64,000 bases of DNA, taken from assembly GCA_017591395.1 (NCBI GenBank), contig WEDG01001022.1, positions 1 through 64,000 of the forward strand, in the 5' to 3' direction. Position numbers and translations under genes: made by a program. How positions within the stretch are numbered: position 1 is the first letter of the stretch; each line of letters starts with the position of its first letter. This DNA comes from Schistocephalus solidus (Eukaryota > Platyhelminthes > Cestoda > Diphyllobothriidea > Diphyllobothriidae). Below, piece after piece: positions 33,346 to 43,370 of this stretch. The notes below the pieces were generated by a model. That model worked only from the letters and a program-made list of their open reading frames with translations. It did not search any database and was not told the origin of the DNA.

Positions 33346-34239
33346 ATAAGTATAGGCAGAAGAAAATTGCCGAAGACGGAAAGAGATACTAGAATGGCTG
33401 ATTTTGCGTAACAGGGATTTCGTTGTGAGTTTCAATCGATTACATTTGTTAGGAAATCTACCCTTACTGTAATTGGCTTTAGTGCATCTCATAAAAACTC
33501 GATCTAAATCTAAAGTGCTTCTTTAATTAAATTTGCTGGTTGATAAGTTGCGACCTGCTGTACTGCATAAATATTCGTACTTTAAGGAGAATGTGCATGC
33601 CGAAGCAAACCTATCATTCGACCACCACATGCAAATTACAGTTGCTGGTAAGTTTTATAGCTTCTTTGATCGAAACCTGATTGTAAATGTCAAAAATATA
33701 CAAGCCAATGTAAAGGTGCTCGCATGTAGACCATATCAAAAACACTACCGCACCCATTGTGTATACATTTATTTTATTTGTTGCTGGCCCTTCTAATAAT
33801 CTTTTGTTCGAATGGACAACTTCAGACCCATAAACTCCACGGACAAGCGTTCGAACCTCAAGTTTCACCAGTTTGGTGATCTCGCCTGCGTTACGTTAAT
33901 ACCTTAAGCTGCCGACTTGTTTTATTAGCAAAAAAGAAGTCTTTTGGCAGCTGAGGCAGCACTGCAATGTTAAAAGTACTGACAAAGTGCTAGAAAATGT
34001 CCTGTTACTAAAATGACGTACCCCACACATGCATTCCTTTTTGAGCTTTTAAGAAAAAACATGGAGACTGCTCTCACAGGAGAAGATAGCCAACCCTATT
34101 ACCTTATATCCGCGAGGTATCAAGATGACAACAAGCAGATTCCGACCAAGTAGATTGACTTGATTTTCATGCAAAACGATTAAGTCATAGTAAATATTTT
34201 TTTAGGGAAAAATTGTGTTAAGAATCTAACACTGTACAA
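33346..34239. other. AT-rich spacer
   Basis: No supported gene. ORFs at 33,533-33,796 (+) and 33,614-33,868 (-) overlap each other on opposite strands and show no domain. Confidence 0.35.
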
Positions 34240-35400
34240 AAATTTATGCATGATTTTCAGAGGGGATATTCCTGTCTTTCAAATCCGCTTACTTGGTTGG
34301 AGGTCTTGGCCAGGGCTTTGAAGTGGGCTTTGCGGTCGATGTCATGCATATCGGTTTCCGAAAAACATTCGACACTCGCCCACACACACCTTCTGCAAAA
34401 GCTAAGAGTCCTCCTTATCAGAAGAGATCTTCAAGGCTGGATAATGAAATTTCTGGTTGGTCAACACTAGAGAGTTTGTATTGGGTGATTAAATGTCAGA
34501 CTGGGCGAATGTAACTAGCTGTGTGGTCCTCAAGGCTGATGTCTCGAACCATTAATCTTCATCCCATAAGTTAGTGACAGCCTCAGGAATTCTTCTGTAA
34601 TAAAATAATTTTGCCAATGAAACTAAGCTGTGGTAAGTCTTGAAGTCTTTGGATGACCAGAAAGCCATATAAAATAATATCCATAGACAAAAAACCTGGT
34701 CCGAGAATTGAATAATCGATTTTAATATGTAGAAGTGTGCCCGTCTTCCGTCTGCATCCAGACAGCTGAATTTAAAAGGACAGTATGACGGCATATCACC
34801 TGAAGGATATAAAACTTCCTGCAGAATCTTCACAGAAGGCTCTTGGTGTTTGAATATAGAACAACATGAAACCAGCTTTGCAGTGCATCAAGACCTCAAA
34901 CAACGCCAACACAGTAATACATGTTATTAAAAGGGAATTTTTAACCATTGAACAAGAACGCTTTGGGAGAATTTACGGCACCTTTGCTCAACCTCATCTA
35001 GAATGTGGCATATAGGAGCGGCAACCATGGATAAAACACGTCTCGAAAGCGTATAACACTGGGCAGCAAAGCTGTCACAAGCTTTAAAAATCTTATCCTG
35101 CAAAGAAAGACTGAACTGCCTTTATCAATTTCTTCTGTGTTACAGGCAATAAAGAGGTGACATTATCCTGGTTTAGAATATAGTAAATGGCCTTGAGCAT
35201 AAACTGAGCATTGAGGACATGTTAAAGTGGAACCTTCTACCAATCTTCGTGTACACTCAATGAAACTCCACATTAAAAGTGTTCAGGCTGAAACTTCGCT
35301 CTGACTTTTTACGCAAATGGTAGTTATGACATGGAATGATGCCGAGGAAGCCTTTTTAGCCACAGCTCTTCACGAAACGCTGCGATGCTTAAATGTGTTA
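34240..35400 (+). pseudogene. CR1-like non-LTR retrotransposon RT relic
   Basis: Fragments of a non-LTR reverse transcriptase occur in the correct order across several frames. RGYSCLSN matches the finger motif HGF..G.SC..N. GFAVDVMHIGFRKTFDTRPH, a decayed version of the first catalytic block (VDV.YIDF.KAFD..PH), lies at ~34,320-34,380. LIRRDLQGWIMKFLVGQ follows. Further on, IVNGLEHKLSIEDMLKWN lies near 35,183-35,236, and RVHSMKLHIKSVQAETSL then MVVMTWNDAEEAFL lie near 35,250-35,360, the usual C-terminal tail. The YADD region is unrecognisable. Many stops make it long dead. Confidence 0.75.
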
Positions 35401-35404
35401 CCCA

Positions 35405-36900
35405 TATTCCCTCGGGAGTGTGAACCTGAGCTGAATACCCCTTGAACTCCAGAAAATGTACTTCGACAAACTATACTACATAAATCATAAAAGTACTATT
35501 TAAGTCATTACACTTACCATCTGCGTTTACAGCTGTATCAAACGAGCAGGTATTGCCTTTTATACTTACCAAATAGATAAAATAAACTTAATTTGGATTG
35601 TAACACTTGTGTTTGCGGACGCAGAGAGACAGTTAGGCAGACGTCCTTGGGAGGGCATGCACAGTGTTTTGATGGGTGACTGACTTGAGGAGAGGTCATG
35701 AGTTTCAAAGGGTCCGGGAAGAGGGGAATGACGGGTCGGCATGACCGGGCATTCATTAACGTCTTTTTTTTAAGGTGGATGCCAGTCAGTTCAATGTGAT
35801 CAGAGAATCTCATAGTGGACGTGAACGTCAACCTGGCGATTGATACTGGCCAATTTTGAGTACCAAGATTCGATACGGTCTTTTGCCTGTTAAGTGGTAA
35901 CCATGGCAACTAATGCATCATATTTAAATTAAAATGCTGCTCACAGTCAACAGAGTGCACAAACACGAGAGATAAGGTGTAGGTTTGGCGATAGCCAGCT
36001 TGTGTTTGTTTATGCGAGTCTACGATTTTCAATACATGTGACCAATATAAACGCAAAGGCAGTAAGCACATGGGATAGGGTAGAAGACATAAGTGTGCTT
36101 TCCATTGGGTATGGGGTACTTTTCCCAAAATAATGCCTGGTGTAGAGAGACCGTGATTTGTGTTCGATGCAGAATCCAAACCAGGTTAAATGTCGGCGAT
36201 CAGTTTATTGGTTCCTTGCCCGTAGGTCAAGGAATATAATTGCCGATGTAGCACTTTACCAGAAGAAGTCTGATTGTGTGATTGTTTGTGCCATTCTAAA
36301 GAGTGTTTCTTAAAGCTTATCGGTATTCTTTTGATCATAAAAATTAACATAAGTAAGCTAATTATTTTTGGAAAAGATGTTTGCTGCTTCATTACCAAAA
36401 GGAGCGAAATAAAAGTTTAAACATAGCTGCACCTATAAGACACAGGATGCTTGCATCCATACCACATTAGATTCTTTTATGCGGCCGCTCGTTGGGAGAT
36501 AAGCGTCACTTATTCTTCACAAACTGTCGTTGAGAACCAGGAGATTTCCCTTTATACTTCTCTGCGATTTAATTGTATGGTGGGTTAGATACCATTAAGA
36601 CACTTGTGCAATCGTACAACTTTGACGTTTTTATGGCAGCGAAGGTATGGTCTTCATAGCTGAGCCATATTTCTGCCTGAAGGGTTTGAACAGCAACTTT
36701 TGTAGACGTTGTAAGACCAGTTCGGCGAGTATCCCCGATAGTGGTGATCCCACTGAACTCTCCTTGGCCTATCATTGATACGTATCTTCGAAATGACAAT
36801 ACATCTTAAGGGCACAGCGCAAGCATGCCTAAAACGTGCTCCGTTGGTATACCAGTGATAATTAATTCTAGGTGTTGAACTTCACTTTCAGTTTTTATTT
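35405..36900. other. Spacer, no confident gene
   Basis: No recognised feature. ORFs on the minus strand (35,538-35,909, 123 codons; 35,910-36,179; 36,569-36,799) show no domain and no consistent splice sites. Confidence 0.35.
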
Positions 36901-36920
36901 AATGTGGTATTGAAAAAAAC

Positions 36921-37136
36921 ATGAAAATCACATCAGCCAATAAAGATGCATTCATTGAGGCTTACCTCAAGGTTGAGGATCGTCTGAAAATGAGAATGAA
37001 AAATGTCGTGGCTGTAATGCAATCCACTTTTGTGAATCATTTCATTATCTCGGGATTTCCGTTAATGTCAAAGGAAACATTTGCTAAACTTTTTGGCCAG
37101 CCACTAAAAGAAGTAGCAAAACCCATGCCTTATTAA
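36921..37136 (+). other. Unassigned 71-codon ORF
   Basis: The ATG at 36,921 opens a frame with Lys/Met-rich, ordinary-looking composition (ITSANKDAFIEAYLKVEDRL; FAKLFGQPLKEVAKP), ending at TAA. No domain is recognised. It could be an exon or an older piece of the CR1-like ORF1 downstream. Confidence 0.2.
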
Positions 37137-37642
37137 AAAAACTCAACCACGCTTTGTGACAAAATATAGTTACATGCTCAGTGGGACAAGACTAATAAAT
37201 CTCACGTTCCCGTGATCTTGTCTTCTTCTTCGCGAATACCGCCTAAAACTCCCCTTTTATTAGCATACGCTTTCTCAGCAGATTGAATTTGTGGACTGGA
37301 ATCAATAAACTTGTTTAATGTACAGCCAGGAATTCCAGTCATCGGAGAAACAGATGATAAACTCGAGAGTGGAAAAACACTAAATTGTGTGCGGTACGTC
37401 ATTTTGAACATGTCACTGTGGTCAAATTCCCCGTTTGCTCACCGGGAAAAAGTTCTGCGGTTCTAAAAATTTCCGTTACACGAAGGAGGAATTCAAAGCT
37501 GTGAAAAAGAAGACATGAGCGCTACAGTGTAGAGTCTGAAGATCCGTAGTTATGCATTAAAACTGCATTTTTTGAGTAGGGCCAGCATAAATTTAAATTA
37601 TTGTAAACACTACGTCGTTTTAATTTAAAAGAACCTTCCGCT

Positions 37643-37957
37643 TTGGAAAACGGCCTGAAAAATAAATCTAAATCAACACGTCCTAGGTCTCTAAAAGTTA
37701 TCTTGACCAGAAGCCAGAAAGCCATGCTAATTCTGTCTAGGCACTTTAAGTTAAAAACTCTAACCCTGGAAATTGTTTTCAACAGGACTTCTCACCTGTG
37801 GAACGCAAAAATACGTCCTCCAATTGTTACCGAACTGCGACAGTGGCTAAGTGAAGCGGAACAAAATTTTGTTATTTACAACAAACAAGTGATCCATCGT
37901 CCAATGTTCTCACCCTGGAGAGGCCCATTCCGGATGACCACTCAGTCGACCCAGTAA
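37643..37957 (+). pseudogene. CR1-like ORF1 fragment
   Basis: An open frame of 104 codons. The central part RPRSLKVILTRSQKAMLILS, then LRQWLSEAEQNFVIYNKQVI and a terminal FSPWRGPF, resembles the C-terminal part of CR1-clade ORF1 proteins (RPRSIKV..., E.D..I..G.IV). Such proteins bind the element's RNA. The N-terminal part is missing or unrecognisable. Confidence 0.6.
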
Positions 37958-38004
37958 AGTGGGGCTTGCGCCCGACCTTAAGCACTTACCGGGTAAGCCA
38001 AAAA

Positions 38005-38872
38005 CAAACATTCATGTACACCAATGCACAGAGTATGTTATCGAAGCTTGACGAGCTTAAGATTCATGTCTGTGAATTTTGCCGGATATAATTTACCTAA
38101 CAGAAACCTGGTTGTCCCAACACGTGGACGACCGAGTGGTAACTATGGCTGGCTACCAACTGTTTACAAAAGACGAAAAAGGGCATCAAGGTGGAGGCGT
38201 AGTCACATATGTGAATAGTGAACTTACAGTTTTAGAGAAAACGGATAAAAGGTGTCCATTTCGGAGGCGATATGGCTATCCATATAAGTGCCAGGTTCTT
38301 CAAGTCTAGATTTCCTGACGGTCTACCGTCAACCGAGAAGAGACCTCGTAGCCGATACTTTCCTGCTAGAGGAGCTTGAAAAGTTTGCTACATGTTCGGA
38401 TATCCTGATCATGGGAAACTTTGATGCGCCTCACATCGACTGGAGCTCGGCCTGCGCACATAGCGCTGACCTAGCCTTAGATGGTTGCCTTCTGAGCACG
38501 AGGCTAAAGCTAATTCTCACACAGCATGTCACTTTGCCAATAAGGGTGCGCGAAGGACTACAAGCCAATTGTCTGGACCTCGTTCTCACAAAGACGCAGG
38601 ACAGCATAGATGAAGAGTCATGTCTACCGTCGCTAGGTAAAAGTGACCACGTTGTACTGCGATGGGAAAACTCGCTATTGTCTATACCAGAAAGACCCAA
38701 CAAAGTCAGAAGGAATAGATGGCAAGGCGATTTTGGTGGAATGAGGGCCAAACAAATGCGCACTCAGTGGGAACCTTTATTCTTTGGAAACATAACCATG
38801 GACTGGGGAACTTTCCGGGACATACTGTACAGGCTCATCGAAAATCACTGTCTGATTTTGAGAAAGAGGTAA
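38005..38872 (+). pseudogene. CR1-like apurinic endonuclease domain, frameshifted
   Basis: The first frame has FMYTNAQSMLSKLDELK (~38,010-38,065). After a shift, IIYLTETWLS carries the catalytic Glu (~38,083-38,115), followed by GHQGGGVVTYVNSEL. A second shift near 38,300 gives DFLTVYRQPRRDL, then ILIMGNFDAPHIDWSS, where the family has GDFN (D and N are swapped here), and SDHVVLRW, the terminal His motif. The family nicks target DNA to prime reverse transcription. Confidence 0.85.
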
Positions 38873-39038
38873 ACCAACAGACCAAGATGGCTTACGCAGG
38901 TCATACAAACCAAAGTTAACAAAATGCACAGATTTCAAAAAATCACATACGGACGGAACTCCTGCATCTCTAAATGCGAACAAAATTCTGAGAAATTGGG
39001 CCAAGGGCCTTAACGTAAGAACAAGACGGGATTTCGAA

Positions 39039-40737
39039 GTGGAACTGCTGAACCGGGCCAACATGAACCCGAAACTGTTTGACGGTTATGCCAGGCAGAA
39101 TTTACGGAACAAAGATCCGATACCCTTGTTGAGGACGGCAGATGTCATTGACCTTACTGAAGACGGTACGAAGGCTGATCATCTTTTGGAGTATTTTCAG
39201 TCTGTTTTCACAAGGGAAACGAGATACGATTACCCTAATGAGGGCTTCGAAGTAAATACAATAGTCAAGACTGTTCAATTCAACGCGCCTATTGTCTTCA
39301 AAGAAATTCTGATGTTAAAGGAATCTAAGTCACCGTGTCCCGATGAAGTACCTGCCGAGATCTTGAAAGAGCTCGCGAGAGAGTTGGCAAAAACCACTGT
39401 CTAGCTTTTCCAAATGTCCTTCGAGACCAGAGGTCAACCAGCCGAATGGAAATTCGAATGGATTACGCCGCTCTAAAAGGGTGGAATTCGGGTCTCCGCA
39501 AACAATTATCGACCAGTCAGCCTTACGGCAATTTGCTGCAAAATCATGGAAAAAATTATTAAGAAACAACTAATGTAGTTCGTAAAACATAGCCATCTGC
39601 TTTTCAAGGTCCACCACGGTTTCCGTAGAGGTAGGTCCAGCGTCACAACTTTGCTCTAATGTAACGAACGTTGGACTGAGACGAAAAATAGAAGAAATAA
39701 GGTGCACGCAGTCTAAATCGAATTCAAAAAGACTTTCGAAAGCCTGCCGAACCACCGCCTTCTTTAAAACACAACCACATAGCAGTTAGAGATAGACGTT
39801 TGACATGGATGATAACTTCCTAATTGGACGCTCACAAACTGTCTATAGCAGGGACAGTCGGCCAAGCTTGAGGTTGAGAGTGGTGTTCCCCAAGGCTCTG
39901 TTCTTGGCCCGTTTTTGTTCATTGTTAAAATAAATGGTTTCGCCAACGAACTGCACTGCGATATTGTAATTTTTCCGATATTCTTCAACTTTGGCGTGGC
40001 ATTTAAACAGCGGCTGACGAAAAGAACTTGTGAGTCGGGAAAAGCAATACTTCGAATCGTACGGCTTACAAATTAAATAGCATTCCATTGAAATAAGTGG
40101 ATGCCCAAAAGGACCCGGAAGTCTGGATTATGCCCTCGTTCAAACCGTCCCTAAATCGCGGTTCTCGGCCATTTTTGTGCATTGTCTACATCAACGATTG
40201 TGACAACGACCTAAACTGCGATATTGCCATGTATGCTGATCATCTCAAACATTGGCGCATCATTCAAAATGCGGCTGACGAAGAGAACTTGCAGGCAAAC
40301 TTAAATCGACTCCAAAAATGGGTCAAAGGACTGGCTCTTGCCTTTCTATGGGAGTAAGTCCAACATCATAAGAGTCATGAAAACCAAACCTTCGAATCGT
40401 ACGGTTTACCAACTAAATAGCATTTCATTGAAAGAAGTGGACGCCCTCGCTTAAAATCTCCATACATTTCACAAAGGTAGAGAATTCAGCGATGTTGATT
40501 CTCTTTCCCTTGCACTATAGACAGCTTCAGAATGGCCTGATACTCAAATTCCGCACGCTACATGTCCAGGACTGTTATCTTGTCCCAGGTGATGTCTTCG
40601 AGTTAGAAACAAATACGAACTTGAGAGGAGCTAGGCTAGACACTCGGAAGTACTTCGGCTCCAAAAAAGAAGTTGAAGCTTGGGATAACCTTCCTCTGGA
40701 TGTTGATATGTCGGAATCGCTGGAGGATTTTGAGTGA
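39039..40737 (+). pseudogene. CR1-like reverse transcriptase, broken, with internal duplication
   Basis: The segment holds SPCPDEVPAEILKELARELA (39,330-39,390), ANNYRPVSLTAICCKIMEKI (~39,500-39,560), VHHGFRRGRSSVTTLL (~39,610-39,655), a decayed FKKTFESLPNHRLL (~39,724-39,765) and [12 protein letters not shown] (~39,870-39,905). The YADD motif appears as YADH at 40,232-40,243. DEENLQANLNRLQKW and a C-terminal tail ending in NLPLDVDMSESLEDFE follow. Bases ~39,895-40,093 and ~40,170-40,446 are partial copies of the same stretch. Several stops make it dead. Confidence 0.85.
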
Positions 40738-40869
40738 AAGTTAGATGAATTTTAATGGTGCAAGCTACAACACAAAGTGAAAACTGTAAGGGCGACGTCA
40801 GCAAATATGTATTTAGAATACTACTAAATATTTGTAAGTAACATTTCTTTATTTTGTTATTGTGTTATT

Positions 40870-41398
40870 ATTTTTATTCGAGGGCTCGCGCTCGCCCATA
40901 ATTCCCCTGATGAATTTCCCGAAGTCTTCCCTGCTTAACTATCGGTACACCTTGCAACACCATGAGTTTTCACATCAGCCGATACTGGCGGCCATATTCC
41001 GTGCAGTCTATGAACTTTTCTCCCTTGGTGTGAACCGAAACGGACAGAGGATAATCTGGGCAGATATTTCTGCCTTTGAAATCACTCGGCAGACTCTGCA
41101 ATCAGCTTGAGAGTGTCTGGCTGCATCGTCCGCACTTCGGTGAGGATCCAGATAGCCTCCACGATGCCCCCATTTGATCGACCCCCAAGGGCGACAGTTT
41201 TTTTCCTAAATTTAACCGGGAGATTTTTTCACTGTCTGCTCATGTTCAACGATGTACCACCCCATTGGCTCATCTAAATTGGCCTCGCCAACAAACCAAT
41301 AAACTATTTTTGATACTACAACACGCATGTAAAAATAGGGAATTACAAGGTCACTCACCAACATCTCCCTAAATATACTGATACTGATACTGAATACA
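40870..41398 (+). repeat. Dispersed 520-bp repeat D, copy 1
   Basis: Matches 55,805-56,315 along its length: GGGCTCGCGCTCGCCC/GGGCTCACGCTCTCTCCC at the start; GCACTTCGGTGA and GATCC/AATCCAG in the middle; GGCTCATC then AATTGGCCTCGC, AACTATTTTTGAT and ACACGCATGT later. Both copies end in (CTGATA)n-like CTGATACTGATACTGA. The short-repeat tail suggests a non-LTR 3' end, but no coding sequence is seen. Confidence 0.8.
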
Positions 41399-41900
41399 AG
41401 GAATATTGTAGTTTTTTTGAAATAGCATGCATGCATGGGCATCCTCACGTTGCAAATAGATATGCTAACCATTGGCAAATTGAGTTCTTTGAATTTCTGT
41501 TGTCTGCGTCTTTGTTACAACACTGCCATTGTGGTGAGAAAAAAAAAACACTGGATGCGCGCCTCATCTTTTTAACCCAAATCATGTTGGGGCAATTTAA
41601 TCTGACCAGCTGTCAATGATTTGGATGATAGGTTTTGGACAGCTGACGGCTCCGGTAATGTGGCAGATTGTTAGCACATTGGCTTTATAGATGTCCGATG
41701 AGGCCTCTTCGCGCTCGATCATGTTAGGTGGTGTTCACTGAGGGTGCTAGGGATCGTGGTCACCAGAGACATGCAGATTTCTTTTTAAATTTAGAGATGG
41801 TATATACTGCAGCACTTTGCCGGGTCGATCGTTCCTGGCTTAGGCGTTTATATAATGGGTAGTGGTATATTATAAAGACATCACAGTTACTAGCTGAAAA
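41399..41900. other. Spacer between repeat D and the Penelope-like locus
   Basis: No gene is recognised. The right part (~41,820-41,900) is already homologous, on the minus strand, to the ~355-bp ribozyme unit (TTATAATATACC matches TATAATATATG), so it belongs to the same element. Confidence 0.4.
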
Positions 41901-41901
41901 G

Positions 41902-41972
41902 CTCAGATACGCGTGTTTCACTGACCATCTACTGCTGCGTGCGGTGACATATCAGTCCGACTCATCAGTTGA
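41902..41972 (-). ncRNA. Decayed hammerhead ribozyme beside the Penelope-like RT
   Basis: On the minus strand CTGATGA (41,962-41,968) and GAAA (41,916-41,919) are both intact, with CACGCAGCAG between them. They are followed by a nearly palindromic stem III ACACGCGTAT, then C at position 17, and TGAGCTTTTCAGCTAGTA. The whole segment aligns with the ~355-bp array unit (AACGCTGGGG, CACGCAGCAG, GAAACACG, GCTTTTAGCTAGTA). Stem II pairing is partly lost and stem I is weakened, so activity is doubtful. Confidence 0.6.
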
Positions 41973-42129
41973 TACCCCAGCGTTGCACCTGTGATTTCTG
42001 GAACAGAACCTTGTGTTTTATGCTGATATTTTTATTTTCCTCAGAAATAAAGCTTTATTAGGTAGGTTATTGTGAGACGTGCTGATCAGGCCATGATGAA
42101 TAGTTCCAATAGTGTTCATTTCCATTCTC

Positions 42130-42640
42130 TTCTTTCATCGATGAAACGGAAAACCGCCTCGGACATGCCAAGATACTGCAAATTCGGAAGTTTTCTCTCA
42201 AGACGAACGTCACGTTTGATGGAACAATGTGCAAGCAGGTGATAAGCACGCCAATGGATTCACCGAATTCAGGACTCCTAGTTGAGGTGGTCCTACGATG
42301 GTAAGAATTACTCGTCTTCCTACACCACACACCTCAATTCTGGGATAAGTATGCGGATGATACCTTCGTCGGCATAAAACAAAATCCAAAACTGGAATAA
42401 AAAGAACATCTAGATTCCATCTTAGCGGAAAATCCATTCACCACGGTAAAAGAAGTAAACAATGAAATAAACTACCTAGAAATCGTCATGTGCCGCAAAG
42501 ATCATGTTTGTCTAAAGACTTGTGTCCAGGAAAGCGAAAAATACGATTCAAGGACCGAGTTTCATTAGCAATCACACAGTCAGCCGCAAATGAAATTAGT
42601 AAAAGCACGATACCAGCGTGTCAAGACGCATTGCAGTGAG
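42130..42640 (+). pseudogene. Penelope-like element reverse transcriptase relic
   Basis: One frame from about 42,224 reads TPMDSPNSGLLVEVVLRW, a decayed form of the Penelope-type GTPMGSPIS.L.AE..L. It then reads HHTPQFWDKYADDTFVGIKQ, with YADD at 42,350-42,361, and FTTVKEVNNEINYLEIVMCR, the I.FT.E.E.n..I.FLD block. In-frame TAA codons lie at 42,302 and ~42,397. Further on, after a shift, VKARYQRVKTHCSEK resembles the L..R....C block. The order and motifs are typical of Penelope-like RTs. The GIY-YIG endonuclease is not visible. Confidence 0.8.
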
Positions 42641-42949
42641 AAGATACAGCAATATATCCGGTCGGCTTGATGATGGCATGTTCTACCAGCTCTCTTTAGA
42701 TGCAGCCAACAGTTCAAAATGCATGTATGGCTGCCACGTTCCACTTTGGGTCATAAATTTCGCCAAGTGAGAGTACGACCCAATTTAGTATAGGTCGTCC
42801 ATGAGGTTTTATTTTATCCGCTGAGTTGTACCATTCCTTTTTAGGTAGGATAATATGGGCAAAAACGTGCTTTCTTATTTTTGGTAGAAAACGAAGTCTT
42901 TTTCGAATAGTCAACTCGAAAACCATTAATTTATAAAGATTCTATTTGT

Positions 42950-43370
42950 GCCGATACAGACAAAGGAGACGGGGATGGCCATATTTGGCTAATGAGCAGT
43001 AATAAGTCAGTCATACACAATCCGAGCTGTGGATTAAATCTAAGAGTCTTGATCATTGAGTTAAACTCTAATTCTGCGCCATGGGCCTGTTTTCCTATAA
43101 TTAGTGATCGAGAATATGATCTAATTTCAGCATATAATAGTTCTATTGTGCCTTTAATCTTACTCTAGAGCATTTTCAAGCATTCTCATAGCGAATCGTG
43201 ACATAGGTAGACAACATGGTACCGATGGTGTCATGGGAGACCTGAATGACCATTTTTGGCTACGAAGCCGTTATTAGAAGCAATATGAAATCCCAGAAGC
43301 GGATCAACGGAGCTTCTTAACCAGAAATTTCACCATTGCGGCACAAGTCCCTAGTTCTCTCAGTCAAGTG
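42950..43370 (-). repeat. Degenerate SINE-1 dimer
   Basis: Two ~300-bp units in tandem, in the same orientation as array 1. GGAGACGGGGATGGCCAT, AAGTCAGTCATACACAATCC, ATCATTGAG and CCATGGGCC in the first; GGGAGACCTGAATGACCATT and GAAGCCGTTAT in the second. The ribozyme cores are mutated. Confidence 0.7.

Larger units (their letters stand above)
37640..40860 (+). mobile_element. CR1-like non-LTR retrotransposon, degenerate
   Basis: The ORF1-like, endonuclease and RT segments are in the standard order and orientation. Frames are broken many times, and an internal tandem duplication lies in the RT. The element ends at about 40,860 in AT-rich sequence with a TTATT-rich run, where the separate dispersed repeat begins. 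The protein style (LDELKIHVCEF, TETWLSQHVDD, NFDAPHIDWSS) matches elements common in flatworm genomes; this is recognition by eye. Confidence 0.85.

Noticed and set aside
40870..40930. Hammerhead in repeat D (CTGATGAATTTCC then CGAAG)
   Set aside because: The second core is GAAG, the proposed stem II is too short, and copy 2 of the repeat does not keep the motif.
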